Shown: positions 1-8,344 of the stretch, piece after piece
Position numbering within the stretch: position 1 is the stretch's first letter
Layout of the letters: the number at the start of each line of letters is the position of its first letter
Source of the DNA: Damh-18 sp964390945
GTDB lineage: Bacteria; Patescibacteriota; Minisyncoccia; Phycocordibacterales; UBA918
Assembly (NCBI GenBank): GCA_964390945.1
Contig: CAYMIV010000003.1
Coordinates: forward strand, 6,710-70,709
DNA: 64,000 nt
Direction of reading: 5' to 3'
Program-made: the position numbers and the translations under genes
The notes under the pieces: generated by a model
The model's input: the letters and a program-made list of their open reading frames with translations, nothing else
Databases searched by the model: none
Told to the model about the DNA's origin: nothing

Positions 1-2
1 AA

Positions 3-587
3 GACAAAATAATTCCTGTTGATTCCAAATTCTCGCTTGAAAACTACAACCGATACATTGAGGCAAAGGAACCGCTTGAAAAGACGGCATTTGCGAAAGC
101 GTTCATTAACGACCTCAAACTACGTATTACAGAGACCTCAAAATACATTCGTCCAAGTGACAAGACGACTGATTTTGCATTTATGTTCATTCCGCACGAG
201 GGTATTTACTATGACTTGCTCTCAAATCCTGCAACACTTGGTGCGGAAGAAAATCTTATTCAGCGCTCGGCAGGGAAGTACAAGGTCATCATTGTTTCAC
301 CGACGTCATTCCTTGCGTACCTTCAAACGGTGCTCCAGGGACTCAAGGCACTTGAAATTGAAGAGAAAGCAATCGATATTATCAAGAATGTCGAAAAGTT
401 GGGGGGACACATTGCAAAGTACGATGAGTACTACCACAAGCTCGGAAAGACGCTTGAGACGACGGTGAACCACTACAATGCCGGATACAAAGAACTTGTG
501 AAGATAGACAAAGATGTTACCCGCATCACGGGGCAGGGAATTGATGTCGACCAACTCGCGCTCGACAAACCCCAGATGGAGGAATGA
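3..587 (+). CDS. rmuC: DNA recombination protein RmuC, C-terminal part (5' truncated)
   Basis: The reading frame enters from outside the window, so the N-terminal half is missing. The visible ~195 residues begin with the RmuC hallmark PVDSKFSLENY, continue through a PHEGIYYDLL-type segment and end in an alpha-helical tail predicted to be coiled coil. RmuC proteins have a PD-(D/E)xK-like nuclease fold and are linked to suppression of inverted-repeat recombination, usually anchored by an N-terminal membrane helix that cannot be seen here. A hairpin at 611-632 follows the stop codon and separates it from a convergent lipoprotein gene. Family assignment is confident; function beyond the family is inferred. 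Confidence 0.9.
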   Translation, partial: DKIIPVDSKFSLENYNRYIEAKEPLEKTAFAKAFINDLKLRITETSKYIRPSDKTTDFAFMFIPHEGIYYDLLSNPATLGAEENLIQRSAGKYKVIIVSPTSFLAYLQTVLQGLKALEIEEKAIDIIKNVEKLGGHIAKYDEYYHKLGKTLETTVNHYNAGYKELVKIDKDVTRITGQGIDVDQLALDKPQMEE

Positions 588-610
588 GATATAAAAAGGA
601 AAAGAGAAAA

Positions 611-632
611 GCGCGACTCAGGGGTCGCGCTT
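611..632. terminator. Hairpin terminator between convergent genes
   Basis: Perfect 8-bp stem AGCGCGAC/GTCGCGCT with a 6-nt loop. The U-tract is better on the minus strand (TTTCTCTTTT) but the element can serve rmuC and the convergent gene at 648-872. Confidence 0.7.
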
Positions 633-647
633 TGTAACGGCTTCTTC

Positions 648-872
648 TCATTTTATTTCGCTGAGGTAAGAAGATTTTCCGTCAACGCAGATTACCCTTA
701 CACTGTCGGGTGCTTCGACCCAATCGATAATTGGCACGTGATTCGTTTCGATTCGACTGATGTTTTCCCAGGCACCACAGAACTTCGCTGCCTTCGACAG
801 CATGTCTCTGTGGACAGTGTCGCCACAACCGGCAAGGATGAGGAGTGGAAGAATCCACAGAATCTTTTTCAT
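648..872 (-). CDS. Small predicted lipoprotein, unknown function
   Basis: A 74-residue protein with a short basic N-terminus, a hydrophobic stretch and a lipobox LILAGC (Cys16), so a lipid-anchored envelope protein is likely. The mature part has one more Cys in AAKFCGAWE and ends with a VICVDGKSSY segment that resembles VCKDGAHITY in the gene just upstream at 905-1165, suggesting the two are diverged paralogues. The start is well supported by AAGGAG about 6 nt before the ATG. It probably shares a transcript with 905-1165 (32-nt gap). I do not recognise the family. Confidence 0.7.
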   Translation of the reverse strand: MKKILWILPLLILAGCGDTVHRDMLSKAAKFCGAWENISRIETNHVPIIDWVEAPDSVRVICVDGKSSYLSEIK

Positions 873-904
873 CGACTTCTCCTTTTTGAGCTTTTCCGTA
901 AGTG

Positions 905-1165
905 CTACTTTACAATTGGATAGGTGATGTGCGCACCGTCCTTGCAGACGGCGATGTAATCATTGTTGTAGAGAGTCGTGCGGTAAATACGCAGTTCCTT
1001 CACGCCGCTGTGATGACCGGCACAGTCTCGCGAAGCGCGCTCAATGGATGAGTCGCTTACCACAAGCGGGAAGAGGTGGAGCGAGGCGAGTACGCAAATC
1101 GCACCGACGACGAAGTACAGAAAAACATGTCCCCATCCGGGGTACTGTTTTTCATTCGGAAGCAT
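905..1165 (-). CDS. Small membrane-anchored protein, unknown function
   Basis: An 86-residue protein starting MLPNEKQYPGWGHVF, chosen because AAGGAG lies 6 nt upstream; an in-frame start 18 codons earlier has no such signal. One hydrophobic segment (about residues 10-30) should act as signal anchor, followed by a short exported domain with a Cys pair (ASRDC... and VCKDG). The C-terminal C-x-D-G motif matches that of the neighbouring lipoprotein. A promoter with TTGCGT-16 nt-TATGGT (1206-1233) precedes it. No function can be assigned. Confidence 0.65.
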   Translation of the reverse strand: MLPNEKQYPGWGHVFLYFVVGAICVLASLHLFPLVVSDSSIERASRDCAGHHSGVKELRIYRTTLYNNDYIAVCKDGAHITYPIVK

Positions 1166-1205
1166 GACGTTCTCCTTGTGAAAGTACGAACAAAAAACCA
1201 TAAGA

Positions 1206-1233
1206 ACCATACCACACAACCCGCAAAACGCAA
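1206..1233 (-). promoter_or_regulatory. Predicted sigma-70-type promoter for 905-1165
   Basis: On the minus strand TTGCGT (1233-1228), 16-nt spacer ending in TGG, and TATGGT (1211-1206), i.e. an extended -10. It gives a leader of about 40 nt containing the AAGGAG ribosome site. Confidence 0.5.
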
Positions 1234-1278
1234 GGTTATGACCAATTCTGCTCCGAAACCAAAAGAGCGCCGTAACAG

Positions 1279-1307
1279 TTGCATATTTTGAGCATTTCTT
1301 GTATTAT
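1279..1307 (+). promoter_or_regulatory. Predicted promoter of rplU
   Basis: TTGCAT (1279-1284), 17-nt spacer, TATTAT (1302-1307). The rplU ATG is only 11 nt past the -10 box, so the 5' leader would be about 4-5 nt and has no Shine-Dalgarno sequence. Confidence 0.6.
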
Positions 1308-1318
1308 CTCGGGCACTT

Positions 1319-1663
1319 ATGGCAAAGAAGGCAACCACAGCAAAAAGCACCGAATTCGCGGTCATTGAGACCGGTGGAAAGCAGTATATGGTTTCCGTCG
1401 GCGACATTGTCGAAGTAGAACTTCTTGGTGATTTGAAAGAGGGTGACAAAGTAACCTTCGACAAGGTTGTTATGGTGGACAACGGCACGGATACGACGAT
1501 TGGCGCCCCCTACATCAAGGGTGCAAAGGTTACCGCCACCTATGAGGGCCTCAAGAAGGGAAAGAAAATCAGTATTGTCCGCTACAAGGCAAAAAGCAAT
1601 CGTGATCGCAAACTTGGACATCGTCAGAAATACGCAAAAGTGAAGATTGAGGCCGTCAAATAA
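1319..1663 (+). CDS. rplU: 50S ribosomal protein L21
   Basis: The 114-residue product carries the L21 pattern: FAVIETGGKQYMVSVGD near the N-terminus, a VEVELLGDLKEGDKVTFDKV strand and a C-terminal RNA-binding stretch KKISIVRYKAKSNRDRKLGHRQKYAKVKI. L21 binds 23S rRNA and contacts L20. The first ~10 residues (AKKATTAKS) are a small lineage-specific extension. In most bacteria rplU is followed directly by rpmA; here rpmA is about 8 kb away on the other strand (9561-9842). A promoter lies immediately upstream and a strong terminator (1676-1705) follows, so it is a single-gene unit. Confidence 0.97.
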   Translation: MAKKATTAKSTEFAVIETGGKQYMVSVGDIVEVELLGDLKEGDKVTFDKVVMVDNGTDTTIGAPYIKGAKVTATYEGLKKGKKISIVRYKAKSNRDRKLGHRQKYAKVKIEAVK

Positions 1664-1675
1664 CTTTAAAATTCA

Positions 1676-1705
1676 AAAACCCCGCGAAATGTATCGCGGG
1701 GTTTT
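1676..1705 (+). terminator. Rho-independent terminator after rplU
   Basis: Stem AAAACCCCGCGA/TCGCGGGGTTTT with a short loop, A-tract before and T-tract after, so it can work in both directions for rplU and the convergent 1727-1897 gene. Confidence 0.9.
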
Positions 1706-1726
1706 GCGTGGCGCAACGTGGTTTTG

Positions 1727-1897
1727 CTACGCAGCGCGCGTTCCTGCCCCGTAGAAATACTGCAGGAATGCCATGCGCTCGTCTTCGTCGGCAACGATCT
1801 CTCTGGCACGCTTTTCAGCAACATCGCCAAACATACCGAGTTCCTGGAGGTATTCCAGTACGTCTTGGAAGAAATCCCGTTCGGTGAAGTTTTCCAC
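1727..1897 (-). CDS. Hypothetical 56-residue acidic protein
   Basis: The best start is GTG at 1897 because AAAGGAG lies 6 nt upstream; the longer frame from a TTG at 1924 would place this ribosome site inside the gene. The product (VENFTERDFFQDVLEYLQELG...) is helical, acidic and without membrane segments; an EKRAREIVADEDERMAFLQYFYG segment is its most distinctive part. It sits alone between rplU and recR in convergent orientation to rplU. I do not recognise it. Confidence 0.5.
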   Translation of the reverse strand: MENFTERDFFQDVLEYLQELGMFGDVAEKRAREIVADEDERMAFLQYFYGAGTRAA

Positions 1898-1994
1898 GAT
1901 ATACTCCTTTCGAAAAAAGTGCAACGTATAGACCGCTATCTATAACTCTCTAACAAGAATACAAGTTTCTTCAAGGGTGTGCAAACGATTTTAA

Positions 1995-2609
1995 TCAATG
2001 TCTGTTGCGAAAAGCATTCGTGATTGTTTCCGGGTCGGCATACTCAAGTTCCGAACCAGTTGAAAGACCTCGTCCGAGCTCTGAAATGGTAATGGAATAT
2101 TCTTTGGCAATATCCCGGAGCAGCGATTCGACATAGCGAGCGGTATTTTCACCATCTGGATTCACCGAAAATGCAATGATTATTTCTGATAAACCAGCTT
2201 TTGCGCGTTCCTCAACAATGAACTTAAGTGCTCCTCCGCGAAGTCTTTTTATGTGTTCTGTGTTGAGGAGAGGAACGGTCCCGCCGAGCACGAAGTAGTA
2301 CCCGTCGTACGTCTTAGACCGCTCTATGGTGTCGAGGTCTGATTCGCGCTCCACAATCATAAGTTTTGAAGCATCCCGCTCCGCGCTGCTACAGAGCGGG
2401 CAGCGTTTTGTTCCATTTCCATTTACAAAAAAGCGAAAACACGAATCACATTCGGTGACGTGGCCCTTGATGTTCGAAATGAGTTCGGCGAGTTTTGCGA
2501 CCGAGTGTGAATCTTCGGTGAGGAGATGATACGCGAAACGGCGCGCCTGACGTGAGCCAATACCGGGGAAGCGTTCAAACTGCTTAATGAGCTCATCAAG
2601 AATTGTCAT
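1995..2609 (-). CDS. recR: Recombination mediator RecR
   Basis: The 204-residue protein shows the RecR layout: helix-hairpin-helix FPGIGSRQARRFAYHLL (14-30), a C4 zinc finger with Cys54, Cys57, Cys70 and Cys73, then a Toprim domain starting around 78 (LMIVERESDLDTIER). RecR works with RecF/RecO to load RecA at single-stranded gaps. It follows dnaB by 9 nt, without its own promoter, so replication helicase and gap repair are likely co-transcribed. Length is normal for the family (about 200). Confidence 0.97.
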   Translation of the reverse strand: MTILDELIKQFERFPGIGSRQARRFAYHLLTEDSHSVAKLAELISNIKGHVTECDSCFRFFVNGNGTKRCPLCSSAERDASKLMIVERESDLDTIERSKTYDGYYFVLGGTVPLLNTEHIKRLRGGALKFIVEERAKAGLSEIIIAFSVNPDGENTARYVESLLRDIAKEYSITISELGRGLSTGSELEYADPETITNAFRNRH

Positions 2610-2618
2610 TTTGGCGCA

Positions 2619-4019
2619 TTAGAAATCATCTTGGCCGCCGCCGTCGTTCCCATGGCGAGTGTCGAGATTAAGAAAGCGGACATGCTTGTCGTCAAAGTAG
2701 AGCTCGGCATACCCAACCGGACCGTTGCGATGTTTTTCAACGAGAATCTCGGCGATATTCGGGCGGTCGGATTCCTTATTAATCTTGTCGTCGCGGTGAA
2801 TGAACATAACAACATCGGCATCTTGTTCTATTGAGCCGGAATCGCGGAGGTCGGAAAGACGAGGTTTGCCGCCCCGCTGTTCAACGGCTCGGGAAAGTTG
2901 AGAGAGCGCCACGACGGGAACATTGAGTTCGCGCGCGAGAATTTTGAGTGAACGTGAAATCTCGGTGACTTGCTGTACCATGGAGTCACTCGCGCGAGTC
3001 GCCGTCGGGCTCATGAGTTGAAGGTAGTCGACAATGAGAAGGTCGAGTCCGTGTTCGTTTTTGAGGCGGCGTGCCGAAGAGCGCATCTTGAGGATGTTGT
3101 TGCCGGGTTGGTCGTCAATGTGAATAGGGGCCTCTGCGAGGCGCGCCATCGCGGCTTGCACCGCTTCAAATTCATGATCGCTCGAAAGTTTTCCCGTTCG
3201 AAGTTTCCATGAATCGACCCCGGCTTCCGCGGCGAGCATGCGGTCAACGAGTTGCTGGTCGCTCATTTCAAGTGAAAAAATGCCAACGGATGCGCCGCCG
3301 ATAAGTGCCGCATTACGCGCAATGTCGAGCGCAAATGTCGTCTTACCCATTGAGGGACGCGCAGCAATAATGACCAAATCTGATTTCTGGAGTCCGGCAA
3401 GAAGATTGTCGAGCGCATTAAATCCTGTCGGTATGCCGCGCTTTGAATCTTGCGATGAATTCAATGTCTCAAACCTGTCCCACGCTTCCGTGAGCGAGCT
3501 GCCTATCGGGGTGAATTTCTGGGTTGTAGGCGCATTCGTGACCTGGTAGATTTTTTTCTCCGCTGAATCCATTGCTTCTTCAACATTTTCCGGGTCAGAA
3601 TATCCTAATTCCGCAATTTCGTCGGCTGCACTGATGAGCCCGCGAAGGATTGATTTGTTTTGCACCAGTTCTGCATAGTAGAGTGCGTTCGACGCCGCAG
3701 GAACCGTTTCGACGAGTTCGGTGATATAACTCGCTCCGCCGGTGCGCTCGAGAAGTCCGCGGTCCTTGAGTTTTGTCGTAATCGAAAGAATATCAATCGG
3801 ATCACCCTTCATAAAGGTATCGAGAATGGCACGGAATATCTCTCGGTGTTTTTCTGCGTAGAAAGATTCAGGGTACACCGTAACTGAAACATCGTGCATC
3901 GCTTCCGGTTTCAACATGATTGCGCCGAGAAGTGCGCGTTCGGCATCAAGGTTTTGAGGCGGGGTGCGCAAGAGACGACTCTTGGTTCCTGTTTGTGTTG
4001 AGATTGCTCCGTCCGGCAT
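2619..4019 (-). CDS. dnaB: Replicative DNA helicase DnaB
   Basis: A 466-residue DnaB: N-terminal primase-interaction domain (NLDAERALLGAIM around 23-35), linker helix, then a RecA-like motor with Walker A ARPSMGKTT near 220-228, Walker B LLIVDYLQLM and the SQLSRAVEQR and arginine-finger region. It unwinds the lagging strand template at the fork as a hexamer. No intein is present. An extended -10 box TGATACAAT lies 9 nt before the ATG, giving a nearly leaderless mRNA. recR follows in the same unit. Confidence 0.97.
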   Translation of the reverse strand: MPDGAISTQTGTKSRLLRTPPQNLDAERALLGAIMLKPEAMHDVSVTVYPESFYAEKHREIFRAILDTFMKGDPIDILSITTKLKDRGLLERTGGASYITELVETVPAASNALYYAELVQNKSILRGLISAADEIAELGYSDPENVEEAMDSAEKKIYQVTNAPTTQKFTPIGSSLTEAWDRFETLNSSQDSKRGIPTGFNALDNLLAGLQKSDLVIIAARPSMGKTTFALDIARNAALIGGASVGIFSLEMSDQQLVDRMLAAEAGVDSWKLRTGKLSSDHEFEAVQAAMARLAEAPIHIDDQPGNNILKMRSSARRLKNEHGLDLLIVDYLQLMSPTATRASDSMVQQVTEISRSLKILARELNVPVVALSQLSRAVEQRGGKPRLSDLRDSGSIEQDADVVMFIHRDDKINKESDRPNIAEILVEKHRNGPVGYAELYFDDKHVRFLNLDTRHGNDGGGQDDF

Positions 4020-4188
4020 GGTGCGACAATTGTATCACGGAGGGGAGATTTACCTCAAAACTGTGGAAAGGGAGGATAGAGAGGGGATAAAAGACCAAAA
4101 GCAAAAACCAAGACTAAAACAGACCTTAGACCAATGACTGGGCAAAAAAATAAAAACTAACCAAGACTAAAACCAGAAACAATTACCC
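4020..4188. other. Intergenic stretch with A-rich/T-poor plus strand and a short direct repeat
   Basis: No gene. The first part holds the dnaB promoter. From about 4085 to 4190 the plus strand is almost T-free, so the cysS 3' untranslated RNA on the minus strand is strongly pyrimidine- and U-rich. A 15-base direct repeat AACCAAGACTAAAAC occurs at 4106-4120 and 4159-4173. No hairpin terminator is evident after cysS. Confidence 0.6.
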
Positions 4189-5643
4189 TTAATTTTTGGT
4201 CACGCGGGGGCCATTCGGAGTGTCTTCGAGTGAGTAACCTTTGAAATTGATTGCTTCGCGAAACCTGTCCGCCTCTTCCCAATTGCGCGCTACGCGCGCC
4301 GCCTCGCGCGCGTCAAGCAAGCTTTGAATTTCTTCAGGGACTTCTTCAGGTGCAACAATGCCGAGTTCACGAATGACATCATCAAGCGGGTCACAAAGCC
4401 CGATGCCGAGCACGTGGTCGAAGTCTTTGAGCGTTGCAACCTTGTTTTCAGGTGGCACATCCTTATCTTTGATGAGTTCCCAAACAATAGATACTGCCTT
4501 AGGCGTATCAAGGTCATCGGTCACTGCTCGTATGAATTTCTCCTGATACCGCTTTTCGACTGAACCGACTTTGTTTTTATAGTCCTCATACACATACCGC
4601 TTAAGACGAAAAAGCGCTTGTTTCGCACTGGTAAGCGCTTCAAATGTAAAATTCATCGGTGAGCGGTAGTGGCCGGTGAGAAGCCAGTAACGGTATGCTG
4701 CAGGGCTAAAACCTCGCGTTTCAAGTTGTGAGAGACCTATCGTGTTTCCAATGGATTTCGATATCTTTTGATCATCTAATCTGATGAATGCGTTGTGCAT
4801 CCAAATCTGTACATACGGTCTACCAGTTGCCGCCTCAGCCTGTGCCATTTCTCCATTGTGGTGTGTTGCAATATGGTCGATGCCACCCGTGTGGATGTCA
4901 ATCTGTTTTCCAAGGGACGCAAAGACCATTGCGGTACACTCAATGTGCCAACCAGGGAAACCTTTACCCCAGGCGCTGTCCCATCCAAGGAGACCTTTTT
5001 TCCAAAGTGCAAAGTCCGCAGGGTGGTGCTTTTCAGGGTTTACATCGACGCGTGCTCCACTTTTAAGTTTTTCGATGTCGATATTGCCGAGTTTGCCATA
5101 AGTGGGAAACTTTGAAATATCAAAATAAATACCGTCAGAGGTTTCGTAGGTGTAGCCCTTTGATTCGAGAGTCTTGATGAGCGCAATTTGCTCCTGTACG
5201 TATTCGCTCGCTCGCGTATACGTTGTTGCGTGCACGACATTGAGCGCCTCAAGGTCATCCATAAAAGCTTCAATAAATCCGTCAGAAATATCATGCATCG
5301 CCTGAAGTGTGGGCGGTTTCTTGGCGCGTTTTAGGGCGATCATCATTTTGTCTTCTCCTTCGTCGGCATCAGAGGTAAGGTGTCCAAAGTCGGTTAGATT
5401 GATAGTGTGTTTCACTGCATATCCTGCATAGGTGAGTGTCCTCTTTAAAATATCTGAAAATACATATGAGCGAAGATTACCAATATGCACATAGTCATAC
5501 ACGGTAGGACCGCAGGAGTATATCGTCACGCAATCAGCTCGAAGCGGCGTGAATAATTCTTTTTTCCCTGAAAGGGTGTTGTACAGTGTCACGGGATGCT
5601 TTGCCGACGCCGGTTTTGATTTGAAAAAAGAAAACGGGAACAT
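4189..5643 (-). CDS. cysS: Cysteinyl-tRNA synthetase
   Basis: A class I synthetase of 484 residues from the chosen start MFPFSFFKSK. Visible signatures: the zinc/active-site start YSCGPTVYDYVHIGNLRSYVF (HIGN), the C-x-E-C-type segment WHIECTAMVF, GGIDHIATHHNGEMAQ, and KISKSIGN in place of KMSKS. The shorter start is preferred over an ATG 45 codons upstream because the extra sequence is unlike CysRS and because an extended -10 TGCTAGACT ends 7 nt before this ATG, implying a leaderless message. It charges tRNA-Cys. The gene stands alone between corA and dnaB. Confidence 0.95.
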   Translation of the reverse strand: MFPFSFFKSKPASAKHPVTLYNTLSGKKELFTPLRADCVTIYSCGPTVYDYVHIGNLRSYVFSDILKRTLTYAGYAVKHTINLTDFGHLTSDADEGEDKMMIALKRAKKPPTLQAMHDISDGFIEAFMDDLEALNVVHATTYTRASEYVQEQIALIKTLESKGYTYETSDGIYFDISKFPTYGKLGNIDIEKLKSGARVDVNPEKHHPADFALWKKGLLGWDSAWGKGFPGWHIECTAMVFASLGKQIDIHTGGIDHIATHHNGEMAQAEAATGRPYVQIWMHNAFIRLDDQKISKSIGNTIGLSQLETRGFSPAAYRYWLLTGHYRSPMNFTFEALTSAKQALFRLKRYVYEDYKNKVGSVEKRYQEKFIRAVTDDLDTPKAVSIVWELIKDKDVPPENKVATLKDFDHVLGIGLCDPLDDVIRELGIVAPEEVPEEIQSLLDAREAARVARNWEEADRFREAINFKGYSLEDTPNGPRVTKN

Positions 5644-5835
5644 AGTGAGTAGTCTAGCAAAAACGCCCGCAAATGCGAAACATTTGGGAGACAGCATTCT
5701 TCGTATTTCAAAGTCGGGAGGCAGAGTGGGGCGTCGGCGCAAATCATTGTACGAAGCAATGCTGGCCTTCTTTTTCATTAGGAATAGAAAAAAGACAGGG
5801 CAGAAGTCATTGTCGCTACGCTTCTTATTTTTGGG
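5644..5835 (-). promoter_or_regulatory. Upstream region of cysS with extended -10
   Basis: Minus-strand TGCTAGACT ends 7 nt before the cysS ATG. Slightly upstream an imperfect hairpin CCCAAATG/CATTTGCGGG followed by CGTTTTT could terminate transcription coming from corA. The remainder of this ~190-base gap shows no gene or T-box motif. Confidence 0.45.
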
Positions 5836-6747
5836 TCACATCCAGCGTCTGTACTTGAAAAAAGCGAAGAAACAAAGGGCGGCGGTAACCATAATACCGA
5901 CGATAATCCAAAAATCGCCCGGATCGCCGATAATCGGTGTAGATACCGTATTCATGCCGAAGGTTGATGTGAAGAGAGAGAGTGGAAAGGTCACGAACGC
6001 CATAATGGTCAGTATTTTCATCACCTCATTCTGCTTGGTGGTGAGAAGCGCAAAATTTGTTTCCCGAAGGTCACCGAGCGTTTCAAAAAGCGTGGTCAAT
6101 CTGCGAACGAGGTATTCGTAACGATCTTCAAGACCTTGCATTTCTTCCACGATGCTGTGAGAAAAAAGTTTTTCAAAATGTTTTCGGGTATCGATTAACA
6201 CGTCTGCATGCGCACGGAGGATGTGGCGGAAAGTAATCATTCGTTTGCTTATTTTAGATAATTCAAAAATAATTTCCTTTTCTCGGTCGAGCGCAATTTG
6301 TCCCTCCACCTCGTTGAGTTTCGATTCGAGATAATCGAGTTTTGAACCCATTACCCCGTACAGTTCATTCATGAGAGCGATAAAAAGATGTGCACCGCTT
6401 AACGCAGTCTTTGATTTCTGAAGTGTCGTGAAAACCTCAAATTGTTTTTTGAAGCGATCGGTTGCTTCCATGTCCTCATACTGCACGGTGATGAGCGCAT
6501 GTTTTGCAACAATGAATTTTATTTCATGGGGACCTTGCATATCGGTACGCTTCACAATAGGAAAATCAAGCGTAATTTTAATCGCATGATCAACCTGGAT
6601 CGATTCGTTCTGCGGTACGGGCATACCGAGATCATCGAGGAGGGCGGGGGAGATGTCATATTCTGCCATGACCTCCTGAACCTCGTTCGTCGTGGGATTT
6701 TTGAGGCACACCCACGTCAGTTTTCCTTGCGTATATCGTTCAACCAT
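5836..6747 (-). CDS. corA: CorA-family magnesium/cobalt transport protein
   Basis: A 303-residue CorA: long cytoplasmic domain rich in helices (the stalk around 130-240, including LDYLESKLNEVEGQIALDREKEIIFELSKI), then two C-terminal membrane helices. The first ends with the selectivity motif FGMNT (GMN), followed by a short loop with TPIIGDPG and the second helix, then a basic tail KYRRWM. It forms a pentameric divalent cation channel in the inner membrane. TGATAGAAT ends 6 nt before the ATG, so the transcript is predicted to start at the start codon. Single-gene unit. Confidence 0.93.
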   Translation of the reverse strand: MVERYTQGKLTWVCLKNPTTNEVQEVMAEYDISPALLDDLGMPVPQNESIQVDHAIKITLDFPIVKRTDMQGPHEIKFIVAKHALITVQYEDMEATDRFKKQFEVFTTLQKSKTALSGAHLFIALMNELYGVMGSKLDYLESKLNEVEGQIALDREKEIIFELSKISKRMITFRHILRAHADVLIDTRKHFEKLFSHSIVEEMQGLEDRYEYLVRRLTTLFETLGDLRETNFALLTTKQNEVMKILTIMAFVTFPLSLFTSTFGMNTVSTPIIGDPGDFWIIVGIMVTAALCFFAFFKYRRWM

Positions 6748-6831
6748 GTGTAAATTCTATCACGTTTATCAAATCCCCGCGGACATTTTTGTGTAAAGAA
6801 TAGAGTGTGCGATAATCAAGCAACATCACCC

Positions 6832-8133
6832 ATGAGTACTGACGACCATCGAGTAATAAAAGTTCCGTCCGACACCCCCCTTGAAACACAGGCAGAGCAG
6901 GATGCGATTTCGCAGTCATCCGCTTTTTCACTCCTCGGAATCGGTCTTACCGCACTTCTTGCGACTGCGACGTTCTTTTCCGGCCTGTATATCGGATCGG
7001 GAAGGCACTTTCAGGCAAATATAGGTTCGCTCTTTGAGGAACATCAGGCCACCGTCGATTCGAATGCAAACCTCACGCAGTTCTGGGAAGTGTGGAATCT
7101 TCTCGAAGAAAAATTTGCCCCCTCTACGACCACTGAACCAATTACCGCAGAAGATCGCATCTATGGAGCGATTGGCGGTCTTGTTTCGTCGTATGGCGAC
7201 CCCTATACGATATTCATGCCGCCGCAACAGGCTGAACTTTTTGAGGCTGATATTTCAGGAAATTTTAGTGGTGTCGGCATGGAGGTTGGCATCCGCGAGG
7301 AATTAATTACCGTTATTTCGCCGCTTCCCGGATCACCTGCCGAAAAAGCGGGAATATTGGCGGGAGATATTTTGGTGAAGATTGATGACACCTCCACCGA
7401 ACACATGAGCGTCGATGAGGCGGTACGTCTCATTCGCGGAGAGGAGGGAACGGAAGTCAGGCTTACGGTGCTTCGTGACGGAACCGATGAACTCATCAAT
7501 ATTTCCATCATACGCGATAACATCACAATCCCGACAAGTAAAATTGAGGTCAAGGGCGATGCGTTCATCATTACGCTCTATAGTTTCAACGCACTCGCTG
7601 AGTCGGAAATGCAAAACGCGCTTCGCGCATACGTGGAGAGCGGAAAGCGCACATTGGTCCTCGATCTTAGAGGGAATCCCGGCGGGTATCTTCAGGGTGC
7701 CGTAGGTATTGCGAGTTATTTCATCCCGCTCGGGAAGGTGGTCATCCGTGAAAATTTTGGAGAACAAGAGGAGGAGCACGTGTACCGAAGTTATGGAAGA
7801 ACCCTCGGCAGGTTTGCGCCGGAAAAAATGGTGGTGCTCATCGACGGCGGTTCTGCATCTGCTTCAGAAATTCTCGCTGGTGCGCTCAAGGAACACGGTG
7901 TTGCAACTCTTATTGGGGAAACCACGTTTGGAAAGGGCTCAGTACAAGAACTCATTGAACTTTCTGACGGATCGTCGCTCAAAGTCACCATTGCCCGATG
8001 GCTGACCCCGAATGGCGTTTCAATTTCAGAAGGGGGACTCGCACCCGATATTGAGGTCGCGCGCACCCCCGAGGACCGACTTGCGGGAAATGACCCGCAA
8101 CTCGATGCGGCAATTGAATTTCTAAGCCATTAA
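6832..8133 (+). CDS. S41-family C-terminal processing protease, membrane anchored
   Basis: From the ATG at 6832 the protein has 433 residues: a cytoplasmic lead, one membrane helix (LLGIGLTALLATATFFSGLYIG), a PDZ domain (GVGMEVGI...SPAEKAGILAGD) and an S41 catalytic domain with LDLRGNPGG, the nucleophile region DGGSASASEI and the lysine in FGKGSVQ, i.e. the Ser/Lys dyad of CtpA/Prc enzymes. It should trim or degrade envelope proteins outside the membrane. A GTG at 6805 is an alternative start; I prefer 6832 because an extended -10 (TGCGATAAT) overlaps the longer N-terminus. Confidence 0.92.
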   Translation: MSTDDHRVIKVPSDTPLETQAEQDAISQSSAFSLLGIGLTALLATATFFSGLYIGSGRHFQANIGSLFEEHQATVDSNANLTQFWEVWNLLEEKFAPSTTTEPITAEDRIYGAIGGLVSSYGDPYTIFMPPQQAELFEADISGNFSGVGMEVGIREELITVISPLPGSPAEKAGILAGDILVKIDDTSTEHMSVDEAVRLIRGEEGTEVRLTVLRDGTDELINISIIRDNITIPTSKIEVKGDAFIITLYSFNALAESEMQNALRAYVESGKRTLVLDLRGNPGGYLQGAVGIASYFIPLGKVVIRENFGEQEEEHVYRSYGRTLGRFAPEKMVVLIDGGSASASEILAGALKEHGVATLIGETTFGKGSVQELIELSDGSSLKVTIARWLTPNGVSISEGGLAPDIEVARTPEDRLAGNDPQLDAAIEFLSH

Positions 8134-8154
8134 TTCAAGGAAAGTTTGTACGCG

Positions 8155-8184
8155 TTGAAGAAATGGGTATGTTTCTGATATGAT
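8155..8184 (+). promoter_or_regulatory. Strong predicted promoter upstream of rplI
   Basis: TTGAAG (8155-8160), 18-nt spacer, extended -10 TGATATGAT ending at 8184. Transcription would start near 8191, leaving a ~150-nt leader before rplI, unusual here because most neighbours have no leader. Confidence 0.65.
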
Positions 8185-8224
8185 TGCGTGCGCATTTAGC
8201 AATTCGTTTTAATCAGCGAAACCC

Positions 8225-8344
8225 ATGAACTATGTGAGTGGTAGTGATGATAAAACAAAAAAGGCGGAAAATACACCGGAGTTGATTATGGGCGTAATTG
8301 GAGAAAGGCCGTTAGTCGGCTGTATCTCGCTGGGGGAAGTATGA
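8225..8344 (+). CDS. Candidate 39-codon leader ORF overlapping rplI start
   Basis: ATG at 8225 opens a frame of 39 codons (MNYVSGSDDKTKKAENTPEL...) whose TGA overlaps the rplI ATG as GTATGA. The rplI ribosome site GGGGGA is inside it. The overlap suggests translational coupling or a leader peptide, but there is no Shine-Dalgarno sequence before its own ATG and a frame this short can arise by chance. It lies wholly inside the predicted long rplI leader RNA. Confidence 0.3.
   Translation: MNYVSGSDDKTKKAENTPELIMGVIGERPLVGCISLGEV

Noticed and set aside
5549..6121. 190-codon plus-strand frame across the cysS start and corA 3' end
   Set aside because: Antisense to two clear genes; basic, motif-free translation.
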